Shown: piece after piece, positions 52,642-62,352 of the stretch | Numbering within the stretch: position 1 is the stretch's first letter | Layout: each line of letters begins with the position of its first letter | Assembly: GCF_014596575.1 (NCBI RefSeq) | Contig: NZ_NASZ01000014.1 | Location: 37,365-101,364 of the forward strand | Length of the DNA: 64,000 nucleotides | Source of the DNA: Flavobacterium pokkalii | GTDB lineage: Bacteria; Bacteroidota; Bacteroidia; Flavobacteriales; Flavobacteriaceae | Reading direction: 5' to 3' | Translations under genes and position numbers: made by a program | The notes under the pieces: model-generated | Databases searched by the model: none | What the model was told of the DNA's origin: nothing | Seen by the model: the letters and a program-made list of their open reading frames with translations, nothing else

Positions 52642-54419
52642 AAGTAACCGGAAAACAAATTGCAAGTGATAAAATAACCATTAAAGATGTCTTCGGAGAA
52701 GATATGTGGTTTACCATTCCAGATTATCAAAGACCCTACGTTTGGGGAGAAGACCAAATAAGTACTTTACTTGATGATGTGTCGCACGCAGCTGTCAACA
52801 CACCTGATAGCCAATATTTCCTAGGTTCACTGGTTTTACATTGTGAATCTAAAACGCTAAAAGGCACTTCCTATACAGAAAACAGTGTCTTAGACGGTCA
52901 ACAACGATTAACAACACTTTATATTTTACAAGCAGTATTAAGAGACATTACCACTTCCGAAACACGTAAAGCTACTTGTGCAAAAGCAATATTCCAAGAA
53001 GGTAATCCCGATGACGGAATTCCTGAACGTTTACGAATTGAATTTGCCATTCGCGAAGAAGTGGAAAAATTCATCAACCAATTTGTAAAAGAAAAAGGAG
53101 GCACCCTAAAAACAGAAGAATTGCAGCACATTGCAAATACGTCTAAAGAGGTTTCTATTAGAAATATGGCAAACGCCATTTTAATAATCAACAGATGGTT
53201 TTCGGATGAGGATAACTTAGACATTGATACTTTTTTTCCTTATTTAAGACAATATGTGATATTGGTATATGTTGCAAGTAGCGAGTTGGAAGATGCATTC
53301 CGCTTGTTTACAGTACTAAATGATAGAGGAATTAAACTAAGAAACAGTGATATCCTTAAAGCTCAAAATCTAAAAGAAGTAAGTACGCAAGAAAAGCAAA
53401 CCAAATATGCCAAGTTCTGGGAAGAACTTGAAGGTGAATTAGGAGAAGATTTTGATCTTTTTCTGTCTTATATCCGTACGATTTTAGTCAAAGAAAAAGC
53501 TCGTAACAATTTATTAAAAGAGTTTGAGGACAATATTTACCATCCAAAAAAATTCAACCATAGTACTAAGAAATACGAGAAATCGCAACCTCTTTTGAAA
53601 AAAGGTGACGAAACTTTCGAATTGATAAAAGCTTATAAGGTCCATTATGATGCTGTTTTTAGTGGAAGTAACCATCATATAAACAATAACTGGGCATTTG
53701 ATAATCTGATTAGCATTTTAAATGATACAGCTTTGTCCGATATATGGATACCACCTTTATTAGTTTACCGACATAATTTTGGTGAAGAAAAAATATTTGA
53801 ATTCCTAAAATTATTAGATAATAAATTTTCTGGCGATTGGATAGGTAGAGCAACACCAACGACAAGAATCGAAGCTATGAATAATATTATCAAAAAGGTG
53901 GAAGAATTAGCCAATGATAATAAAAAGTCCAAAGAAGAAAAATTAGAAGTATTGTTTAATGACAATGTTTTTAACTTTAATACTTCTTTCTTTCTATCAG
54001 ACCTAGATGAAAATTCAATCTATGGTAGAAGATTTGCAAGATACAAATTAAGAAAGGTAGACTTTTTATTAGACGCTCCTTTGTATTCAGAAAAACGTAG
54101 TTCTTACAATGAAATGACAGTAGAACACATTTTACCACAAAATCCTGAAGAGGGAAGTCAATGGACAAGAGATTTCACACAATCAGAACGTGAAGAATGG
54201 ACTCATAAATTAGGCAATCTAGTATTAATTAGTCGTCGAAAAAATGCAGGACAAGGTCGTTTAGATTTTGAAGATAAGAAGAAAAAGTACTTTACTTCTA
54301 GTATTGAAACCTTTCCAAATTCAATTAGAATTATGCAAAAACCGCAATGGACAATTAAAGAATTGGAAAAGAATCATAATGATTTAATAGCCAAAATCAA
54401 ATCCCATTACAATATTTAG
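52632..54419 (+). CDS. DUF262/DUF1524 protein, GmrSD-like type IV restriction enzyme
   Basis: A 595-residue protein. The N-terminal DUF262 (ParB-like) domain has IPDYQRPYVW (29-38) and VLDGQQRLTTLY (87-98). The C-terminal DUF1524 HNH-like domain has VEHILP (497-502), HKLGNLVLIS (525-534) and a late Asn. GmrSD proteins cut phage DNA carrying modified bases, with DUF262 using nucleotides. Here both domains are in one chain. It overlaps the PIN gene by 10 bases and hsdR starts 1 base after its stop. Confidence 0.87.
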   Translation: MAIEVTGKQIASDKITIKDVFGEDMWFTIPDYQRPYVWGEDQISTLLDDVSHAAVNTPDSQYFLGSLVLHCESKTLKGTSYTENSVLDGQQRLTTLYILQAVLRDITTSETRKATCAKAIFQEGNPDDGIPERLRIEFAIREEVEKFINQFVKEKGGTLKTEELQHIANTSKEVSIRNMANAILIINRWFSDEDNLDIDTFFPYLRQYVILVYVASSELEDAFRLFTVLNDRGIKLRNSDILKAQNLKEVSTQEKQTKYAKFWEELEGELGEDFDLFLSYIRTILVKEKARNNLLKEFEDNIYHPKKFNHSTKKYEKSQPLLKKGDETFELIKAYKVHYDAVFSGSNHHINNNWAFDNLISILNDTALSDIWIPPLLVYRHNFGEEKIFEFLKLLDNKFSGDWIGRATPTTRIEAMNNIIKKVEELANDNKKSKEEKLEVLFNDNVFNFNTSFFLSDLDENSIYGRRFARYKLRKVDFLLDAPLYSEKRSSYNEMTVEHILPQNPEEGSQWTRDFTQSEREEWTHKLGNLVLISRRKNAGQGRLDFEDKKKKYFTSSIETFPNSIRIMQKPQWTIKELEKNHNDLIAKIKSHYNI

Positions 54420-54420
54420 T

Positions 54421-57400
54421 ATGATTACCGAAAACACCATAGAGCTAGCACTTATCGAGCAGTTAATCAGTCAAGGTTATACCTATTATTATGGCCCAGA
54501 CATTGCGCCATTTAGTGATAATGCACAACGTGAAAATTTTGCCTCTGTAGTTTTAGAACAACATTTTAAAGAATGTTTGAAAAAACTAAATCCTACTTTG
54601 CCAGAGTCAGCACGAGCAGAAGCGTTCCAAAAAATAATCAACTTAGGAACCGAAGATATTATGGAAAACAACGAGCGTTTCCACAATTATCTTTCCTATG
54701 GTGTAGAAATAGAATACACAAAAGACGGAAATACAATTGGTGTACCTGTAGCCCTACTGGATGTTGAAAATCCGGAAAATAATAGTTTTTGGGTAATAAA
54801 TCAATTAGTGGTAAAGGAAAACAACAATGAAAAACGATTTGATGTAGTAATCTATGTTAATGGTTTACCACTAGTTTTCATTGAGCTTAAAAATGCGACC
54901 GACGAAAATGCAACGATCCAAAAAGCATTTCAGCAAATCCAGAATTATAAAAAAGCAGTTCCATCTATCTTTTTTTACAATGCCATTTGTATCATTTCCG
55001 ATGGTATCGATGCAAAAGCATCAAGTGTTTCAGCTCCATTTTCAAGATATTTAGCTTGGAAGTCGCCCAAAGACAGCGTAAAAACTGTGGAAACAGACCT
55101 TCAAATCCTTACCCAATATATGCTTACTAAAGACACTTTAGTAAACCTAATTCGTTATTGTACGGTATTTGAACAAGACGAAGTTAAAAATCCGCAAACC
55201 GGTATAATTTCACAAATAAAAATAAAAAAAGTAGCAGCTTATCATCAGTATTATGCGGTACAAAAAGCGGTACAGCAAACGATCCGAGCAACACACGCTA
55301 CGGATGGAGACCGAAAAATTGGAGTGGTTTGGCACACACAAGGAAGTGGTAAATCGCTTTCTATGGTCTTTTACAGCGGGCAAATCATTACCCATCCACA
55401 AATGGAAAACCCAACAATAGTGATTCTGACGGATCGTAATGATTTGGATGATCAATTATTCGGAACTTTTGGTAACTGTACTACTTTATTACGCCAAAAA
55501 CCCATACAAGCCGAAAATCGTGAAAACATAAAAGAGCTATTAAAAGTTTCTGGTGGTGGCGTTATTTTTACGACAATTCAAAAATTCGCTCCAGAGTCAG
55601 GGAATGTCTACGATACACTTTCCGAACGTACCAATATAGTAGTTGTCGCCGACGAAGCACACCGCAGCCAATATGGCTTTTCAGGTAGAGAAGTAGAAAC
55701 CGAAGAAGGTTCTGAAATCAGATACGGAAATGCAAAATATTTACGTGACGCCTTACCTAATGCCTCTTACGTTGGTTTTACCGGTACACCTATCGAAAAA
55801 GCTGACAAATCTACTCCTGCGGTATTCGGAGAGTATATAGACGTATATGATATCAAACAGGCTGTTGATGATGGAGCTACAGTTCCTATTAGCTACGAAT
55901 CTCGTTTAATAAAAATCAAATTAGACGAAACTACTGCTGCAGATATTGATGAAGAAATTAATGCGATCTCTGATGCTACAGAAGAACAATTAGAGAAGGC
56001 TAAGAAAAAAATGGCAACTATCGATGCAGTGGTAGGTCACCCAGACCGACTTAAAGACATCGCCAAAGATATCGTCACACACTTCGAAGCGCGTCAAAAA
56101 GTTTTTGAAGGTAAAGCTATGATCGTAGGGATGACCCGTACGATTTGCGCTATGCTGTATAATGAGATTATAGCTTTAAAACCAGAATGGCATAATCCCG
56201 ATTTAGACAAAGGAATTCTAAAGGTGATTATGACAAGTTCCTCAGATGATACAGAAATATTGCAACCGCATCACACCACCAAACAGCAACGAAAGACTTT
56301 AGCCAGTAGAATGAAGGACCCAAACGATGAACTAAAGTTAGTGATCGTAAGAGATATGTGGTTAACTGGTTTTGATGCTCCAAGTATGCATACGATGTAT
56401 ATTGATAAAAAAATGCAAGGCGCCAATTTAATGCAAGCCATTGCTCGTGTAAACCGTGTGTATAAAGACAAACCTGGAGGATTAATTGTAGATTACATCG
56501 GTATAGGTCAAGACCTTCGAAATGCAATGGCAACCTATATCGAAAGTGGAGGTGAAGGGAATACATTCGTCGACATCAAAGAGGCCATTGCAGGAATGCA
56601 AGAAAAAAATGAGGTTATTGATCAGATGTTTAACGGCTATGATTACAAAGCGTATTTTACTGCCGAAACAAATCAAAAACTACAAATTTTACTAGGAGCG
56701 CAAAACTTTATTTTAACAAGCACCGCTTTAAAAGAACGCTTTTTAAAAGAGGTAACAATACTTTCCAAATTGTTTGCAATGTCTATACCTAGTAAGGAAG
56801 CAGACAGCATTAAAGATGAAGTAGCATTTTACCAAGCAGTTAAATCTAGAATCAATAAATTTTCATCAAATGGTGTAAAATCAGATTTCGAGGTCGAAAC
56901 CGCCATAAAGCAAATTGTAGATGATGCACTTTCCAGTGATGGAGTTATCGATATTTTTCAAGCGGCGGGTATAAAAACACCTTCTGTCGGGATCTTATCA
57001 GATGAATTTTTGTTGGAAGTAAAAAATATGCAGCAAAAAAATGTCGCATTCGCTTTACTTAAAAAATTATTGAGTGATGAGGTAAAGGTTCGTAAGACCA
57101 AAAACATTGCACAGGGTAAGAAGTTCTCAGAAATGTTAGAATCAGTTGTGAAAAGGTATCACAATAACCAAATTGATTCTGCTCAGGTAATCAAAGAACT
57201 TTCTGATATCGCAAAAGAAATGCGTTTAGAAGATAAAAAGTCTGGCGAATTAGGATTAACACCCGAAGAGTATGCTTTTTATAGCGTATTAAAAGAAAAT
57301 GATTCTACTTCATTTTTAGACGATGACAAAATGAAAGAATTGATCCATACAATTGTTGATGTAGTTAGAAAAAATGCAACAGTAGATTGGAGTAAAAGAG

Positions 57401-57543
57401 ACGATGTAAGGGCACAGCTCCGGTTAACCGTTAAGAAGATATTAATGCGTTATGGTTATCCCCCGGATGTTGCCAAAATGGAAGCAGATAGAGTATTGGC
57501 TCAGAGTGAGTCATTGGCAGATGTGTTTTCTAGAGACAATTAA
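54421..57543 (+). CDS. hsdR: Type I restriction enzyme subunit HsdR
   Basis: A 1040-residue restriction and translocase subunit. The nuclease motif is D141 with E155-x-K157 (FIELKN). The SF2 motor has Walker A TQGSGKS (306-312), DEAH in VVADEAHRSQ and motif III GFTGTP. The C-terminal region is helical for docking onto HsdM and HsdS. It completes the type I system whose hsdM and hsdS lie 4.4 kb upstream. All genes between are in the same direction and nearly contiguous, so one transcript is likely. Confidence 0.95.
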   Translation: MITENTIELALIEQLISQGYTYYYGPDIAPFSDNAQRENFASVVLEQHFKECLKKLNPTLPESARAEAFQKIINLGTEDIMENNERFHNYLSYGVEIEYTKDGNTIGVPVALLDVENPENNSFWVINQLVVKENNNEKRFDVVIYVNGLPLVFIELKNATDENATIQKAFQQIQNYKKAVPSIFFYNAICIISDGIDAKASSVSAPFSRYLAWKSPKDSVKTVETDLQILTQYMLTKDTLVNLIRYCTVFEQDEVKNPQTGIISQIKIKKVAAYHQYYAVQKAVQQTIRATHATDGDRKIGVVWHTQGSGKSLSMVFYSGQIITHPQMENPTIVILTDRNDLDDQLFGTFGNCTTLLRQKPIQAENRENIKELLKVSGGGVIFTTIQKFAPESGNVYDTLSERTNIVVVADEAHRSQYGFSGREVETEEGSEIRYGNAKYLRDALPNASYVGFTGTPIEKADKSTPAVFGEYIDVYDIKQAVDDGATVPISYESRLIKIKLDETTAADIDEEINAISDATEEQLEKAKKKMATIDAVVGHPDRLKDIAKDIVTHFEARQKVFEGKAMIVGMTRTICAMLYNEIIALKPEWHNPDLDKGILKVIMTSSSDDTEILQPHHTTKQQRKTLASRMKDPNDELKLVIVRDMWLTGFDAPSMHTMYIDKKMQGANLMQAIARVNRVYKDKPGGLIVDYIGIGQDLRNAMATYIESGGEGNTFVDIKEAIAGMQEKNEVIDQMFNGYDYKAYFTAETNQKLQILLGAQNFILTSTALKERFLKEVTILSKLFAMSIPSKEADSIKDEVAFYQAVKSRINKFSSNGVKSDFEVETAIKQIVDDALSSDGVIDIFQAAGIKTPSVGILSDEFLLEVKNMQQKNVAFALLKKLLSDEVKVRKTKNIAQGKKFSEMLESVVKRYHNNQIDSAQVIKELSDIAKEMRLEDKKSGELGLTPEEYAFYSVLKENDSTSFLDDDKMKELIHTIVDVVRKNATVDWSKRDDVRAQLRLTVKKILMRYGYPPDVAKMEADRVLAQSESLADVFSRDN

Positions 57544-57584
57544 TCTGAATATATAGTTACTGATTTGACTAATTAGAAATTATT

Positions 57585-59927
57585 ATGATCAAAAGAATTC
57601 AATTTATAAAAAACTTTGGTGTTTATAAAAATTATAGACATGATGGAGCCTTGCGAGATTTCAATAATAAGAATAATATTTATGGTTGGAATTATTCAGG
57701 AAAAACCACATTATCCAGACTTTTTTCATATTGTGAAAAAAAGGAAGCTAACTTCGTCGAATTTCCTAACCTTGAATTTGAAATTGTTTTACATGATGGA
57801 ACCAAAATAACTCAAACCAATATTGCTTCTTTCCCTTTCAATATAAGAGTTTTCAACTCTGATTTCATTAGAGATAATTTAAGATTTGATTCTGAGGACA
57901 AAAAAATGAAAGGGATAACTTTTGATGTTGGCGAAAATGCCCACCTGCGTCCACTAATTGAAGCAAACAGATCCTACATCAGTAAAGCAAAATTAAAAAT
58001 CACAAATAACTCTGATTCAATCCGCCAATTCAATGAATTTTCAGCATCAAAATTCACAAATCAGGCAAGAATAATAAAAAATGATCATTTCAACAGTTTA
58101 ATTGAATTTAACAAAGGTCATTTAGAAAAATTAATAAGTACTAAAGAAGATGCAATTAATAACATCATTTCAGAAGAAGAAAGATTAACTAAAATCAAAG
58201 CAGATTCTATTTCAAAAAATGACAAAGACAAAATTGACATAAAAGAATATCCAATTAACCTGAACAATTTGGTTCAAAAAATCATTGTTTTTATAGGCAA
58301 AGAGCCCAAAATAGCAGTTCAGGAAGAAAATCTTGATAATGATTCAGATTTATATAATTGGGTTAGAACCGGTGTCAGCTTGCATGAATCAAAAGCTTTA
58401 GATAATTGTGCTTTTTGCAAAGAAAAATTAAAACCCGAAAGAGTCGTAAATTTAAACGCTTATTTTTCTAATGAAGCTTCTATTCTAAAAGACGAATCTG
58501 TTGTTTTAATAGCTAGTATAAATGGTGAATTAGAATATTTTGAAAAAATTGAAATTCTTAGCAAAAGTAAAAATGATTTAAATGAAAGTTTACAATCTAA
58601 ATTTCAAGATTTAACACAAGAATACAATACTGTCTATGATAACTACTCTTTTATTCTCAAACAACTAAAATTAATCATTGAAAATAAAGTTGCTAATTCA
58701 CTGTTCATTTCCCAAAATTTACCAGAAATAGACATGGAGCCTGTTACCATTTTGTTGAAATGGATTGCTGATGTTAAAGCAGTATTTGAAGAGCATAATC
58801 AAATAGTCGAAAATTTTCAATCCAATCAAAACAGTGCCAGAGATAGCTACAAAAAGCATTTAGTTTCAAAATATTTGATAGATGAAAATTACTTCGAGTT
58901 TAAAAGAAAAAAGGAAATAGAAGAAAAATATCATCGAATATTTAATACTCAAATTGATGCAAAAGAAGAAGAAAACAGAGTTTATTCTGACCAGCTTCAA
59001 AGTATTACAGCCGGTAAGGGTGAACTTAACAGGTTTATTAAATTATTTTTAAAAAGAGAAGATATACAAATTGAAGTTACACCCGATAATCATTTTATTT
59101 TAAAAAGAGGGAATGTAATTGCTAAAAATTTAAGTGAAGGTGAAAAAACAGCTATTGCCTTCTCTCACTTCATGGTAATGTTAGATAGTTTGCAGAAGGA
59201 AGGAAAACTATTAGAAACTATTGTTTTTATTGATGACCCGATTTCGAGTTTAGATTCCAATCATATAGCTCAAATCACGTCATTAATCAATTCATTTTTC
59301 TTTAGAAAAGGAATTGATCCGGATAATCCATCTAAAGTGATAGATTGCTTTTTACAGCTTTTTGTTTCAACACATAATTTTGAATTTTATTCTTTCTTAA
59401 GAGACGCTAATAACATTAAGCGAAAGAAAAAAATAGTAACACCACAAGGAGCAAATGAAGTTCCATCTTGCAATTCTTTTTTTATTAAAAAAGTGGCTGT
59501 AGATTCTTCAATAATTGAAAATATGCCTTCTGCCTTAGCAAGTTATAAGTCCGAATACATTTATTTATTCTCTCTTATTTATGATTTTTATGCTTCAAAT
59601 TGTAGTGAACAAAATCCAAATTTCATATTAATGCCAAACGCAGTCCGAAGATTTTTAGAGATCTATACCTTGATAAAATTACCTGGTAACAAAGGAGAAA
59701 TTGATAGCAGAATCAGTGAGCTTATTGGTGATGTGAATGAACTAAAAATTTTACATCACTTTTCACATTTTACATCTTTTGAAAAAACAACTAGGCATGA
59801 TGAATTGATTTTAAGATTACCTGATGTAATAGCTGATGTTTTCACATTGTTGGAAAATGATATGAAACATTATGAATCTTTATGTAGCGCAATTAACAAA
59901 ACTGTTTTTGTTATTGAAAATGATTAA
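57585..59927 (+). CDS. rloC: RloC/PrrC-like anticodon nuclease (AAA_13)
   Basis: A 780-residue ABC/SMC-type ATPase. Walker A is GWNYSGKTT (34-42), signature NLSEGEKTA and Walker B IVFIDDPISSLD. Two central coiled regions flank a zinc-hook-like CAFC (275-278), as in RloC. Near the end R688-x3-E692 and H724 reproduce the order and spacing (+4, +32) of the PrrC anticodon-nuclease triad Arg-Glu-His. Such proteins cut the anticodon loop of tRNA when the linked type I enzyme is blocked by a phage. Its place after hsdR supports that guard role. Confidence 0.82.
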   Translation: MIKRIQFIKNFGVYKNYRHDGALRDFNNKNNIYGWNYSGKTTLSRLFSYCEKKEANFVEFPNLEFEIVLHDGTKITQTNIASFPFNIRVFNSDFIRDNLRFDSEDKKMKGITFDVGENAHLRPLIEANRSYISKAKLKITNNSDSIRQFNEFSASKFTNQARIIKNDHFNSLIEFNKGHLEKLISTKEDAINNIISEEERLTKIKADSISKNDKDKIDIKEYPINLNNLVQKIIVFIGKEPKIAVQEENLDNDSDLYNWVRTGVSLHESKALDNCAFCKEKLKPERVVNLNAYFSNEASILKDESVVLIASINGELEYFEKIEILSKSKNDLNESLQSKFQDLTQEYNTVYDNYSFILKQLKLIIENKVANSLFISQNLPEIDMEPVTILLKWIADVKAVFEEHNQIVENFQSNQNSARDSYKKHLVSKYLIDENYFEFKRKKEIEEKYHRIFNTQIDAKEEENRVYSDQLQSITAGKGELNRFIKLFLKREDIQIEVTPDNHFILKRGNVIAKNLSEGEKTAIAFSHFMVMLDSLQKEGKLLETIVFIDDPISSLDSNHIAQITSLINSFFFRKGIDPDNPSKVIDCFLQLFVSTHNFEFYSFLRDANNIKRKKKIVTPQGANEVPSCNSFFIKKVAVDSSIIENMPSALASYKSEYIYLFSLIYDFYASNCSEQNPNFILMPNAVRRFLEIYTLIKLPGNKGEIDSRISELIGDVNELKILHHFSHFTSFEKTTRHDELILRLPDVIADVFTLLENDMKHYESLCSAINKTVFVIEND

Positions 59928-60003
59928 AACATCATAAGAAGACTTGATGAAAATAAGTTAGTGCACAAAAAAAATAATTTGAAATCATATTCAGTAAACC
60001 ATA

Positions 60004-62334
60004 ATGGCTAATTACGACTTTTCAACTTTAAACGATAGAGATTTAGAAGAATTAACAAGAGATTTGCTTTCAAAAGAATTAAATGTAAATTTTCAATCCT
60101 TCAAACCAGGACCTGACAAAGGTATTGATTTGCGATTTTCAACAATAAATGATGAAAACGAAATAGTAGTTCAAGTTAAACACTATCTAGGTTCTGGTAT
60201 TTCTAAATTAAAACTAGATTTAAAGAAGAATGAAGTTCAAAAAGTGGCATCATTAAAACCTAAACGATATATTTTCTGTACTTCATTGCCACTATCTCCA
60301 CAAGACAAAGAAGAAATTAAAAATACTTTCTTGCCATATATTCAATCAACATCAGATATTATAGGCAAAGAAGATTTAAATAAATGGCTAGATGACTATC
60401 CTGAGATTCAAGAGAGACATTTTAAACTTTGGTTGTCATCTATTGATATAATAAAGAAAATAGTCAAAAATGGTGTTAAAGGTAGATCAGAATTTTATAA
60501 AGAAAAAATAGTAAAAGAAATTACATTATATGTCCCAAATAAAACTCATAATGAAGCCGTTAAAGCACTAAACAATAATCATTTTATATTAATAACTGGT
60601 GCTCCGGGTATAGGTAAATCAACATTAGCCAATATGCTGACTTATCAATTTTTAGCTGAAGATTTTGAATTAGTATACGTCAGAGAAATAACAGAAGCTG
60701 AAGAAGCTTTGTCTCCTGAAAAAAAACAAATATTCTATTTTGATGATTTTTTAGGTGCAATTACTTTGGATTTATATAGTTCAAGAAATGCCGACTCTGC
60801 TATTGTAAATTTTATAGAAAGAATAAGGAATGATAAACATAAACGATTAATATTGACTTGTAGGACAACAATTTTAAATCAGGCAAAAAATATTTCTGAT
60901 AAAATCCAAAATTCTAATATTGATATTTCAAATTATGAAGTCAGAATTGAAAACTATACAGATTGGGATAAGGCAAGAATTCTATATAATCACATATACC
61001 TTTCAGATTTACAGGATGAACAAAAATTGATTTTCTTTCAAAATGATTTTCATTGGAAAGTTATTAAGCATCGATACTATAATCCTAGGGTAATTCAAGA
61101 CATTACAAAAAAGAGTAATATTATTGATTCCGATTATTCAGAGAAATTTGTTTTAGATATATTAAATGATCCAAAAAAAATATGGGAGAAACCTTTTAAT
61201 GTTCAGATTTCTAACATTTCTAGATTATTGTTATTAACCATGTATTCATTGGGTGGCGGAATTTACTATGTCACAGATGAAAGACTAAAAGAAGCTTTTA
61301 ATAGTAGAATAAACCATGAAGTTGTTTCTAATAATTATCAGAGAGAAGGAAATGAATATAATTTTGCCTTAAAAGAATTAGTAGGTGCTTTTATAATTAG
61401 AACTATTGATAAAAATAACATAATATATAGCTTTTTTAATCCATCTATAGAGGACTTTATTTTCTCATATTTTCAAAATTCTAATGAAGAATATTTACAA
61501 TTGCTTAAATCATCTGTATTTTTTGACCAATTCAAATACAGGATAGCAACTACAAAGGTTAAAGGAGAAAAAAGAATAGATTATTCTAATAAAAATAGCG
61601 AAAAAAAATTATATGAAATTTTTGAAGAAAGGAAAAAACTTCTAAAGGGCTTCTATAGTGATTCTAATATAAATATCATATCTACCCTTATTCGTTTATT
61701 TAACAAAGATGAAATTAAAGTAGAATTATTAGAAAGAATTAATGATCTAGATATAAGTTATTTGAGTTGGGAGGATCGTGATAACTTGTCTGAAATATTA
61801 AAATATATAGCTCAAAACAATTTAGTCCATCATATAAATAATTTATCCGATTTAATAAAGATTCTTTCAAAAGATGCTCTTTCTCATTATCAAATAAAAA
61901 GCTTCGCAAGTCTGATTAAAGAGAATTCTAGTTATTCTGATTTTATCAATGATTCAAAAATAAATGACTGTGATTATTACAACGAAATTCAGAAAAACAT
62001 TAATGATTCTTGGGATAAATTTTCAAATGATTATATGACAGATACTTATGGAATAGATAAAACTATAGAAAAAGAAGAATTAGAAGATTTAATAAATAAA
62101 AGAAAGGAAGAAGCTATTCAAATTAATAAAGATATTGGATTAGATGGTTCTGAAGCCATTATTGAATATGAATTTGATACTTCATCACAAATTGAATTTA
62201 ATAAAGAAAAAAGTAAAGAGAATGATATAAAAATCCAAGGATACCAAGAAAATGCTAGAAATGAAGTTTTGGATATTAATAAATTATTTAACTCAAATAG
62301 TAAAGATGGAGATTTATTTATACTCCCTTTTTAA
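60004..62334 (+). CDS. Nuclease-STAND ATPase (Mrr-like REase plus nSTAND3-type NTPase), Avs-like
   Basis: A 776-residue protein. Residues 1-130 form a restriction-endonuclease-like domain: D42 in KGIDLR and Q57-x-K59 in VQVKHY match the Mrr-type D...QxK site. The NTPase has Walker A GAPGIGKST (199-207) and a Walker B variant FYFDDFLG (244-251) typical of nSTAND3. The C-terminal half (about 400-776) is helical and probably the sensor. The layout fits antiviral STAND proteins that cut DNA on sensing a phage protein. It lies 76 bases after rloC, same strand. Confidence 0.8.
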   Translation: MANYDFSTLNDRDLEELTRDLLSKELNVNFQSFKPGPDKGIDLRFSTINDENEIVVQVKHYLGSGISKLKLDLKKNEVQKVASLKPKRYIFCTSLPLSPQDKEEIKNTFLPYIQSTSDIIGKEDLNKWLDDYPEIQERHFKLWLSSIDIIKKIVKNGVKGRSEFYKEKIVKEITLYVPNKTHNEAVKALNNNHFILITGAPGIGKSTLANMLTYQFLAEDFELVYVREITEAEEALSPEKKQIFYFDDFLGAITLDLYSSRNADSAIVNFIERIRNDKHKRLILTCRTTILNQAKNISDKIQNSNIDISNYEVRIENYTDWDKARILYNHIYLSDLQDEQKLIFFQNDFHWKVIKHRYYNPRVIQDITKKSNIIDSDYSEKFVLDILNDPKKIWEKPFNVQISNISRLLLLTMYSLGGGIYYVTDERLKEAFNSRINHEVVSNNYQREGNEYNFALKELVGAFIIRTIDKNNIIYSFFNPSIEDFIFSYFQNSNEEYLQLLKSSVFFDQFKYRIATTKVKGEKRIDYSNKNSEKKLYEIFEERKKLLKGFYSDSNINIISTLIRLFNKDEIKVELLERINDLDISYLSWEDRDNLSEILKYIAQNNLVHHINNLSDLIKILSKDALSHYQIKSFASLIKENSSYSDFINDSKINDCDYYNEIQKNINDSWDKFSNDYMTDTYGIDKTIEKEELEDLINKRKEEAIQINKDIGLDGSEAIIEYEFDTSSQIEFNKEKSKENDIKIQGYQENARNEVLDINKLFNSNSKDGDLFILPF

Positions 62335-62352
62335 TCTTTCAATCTAAAAAAA

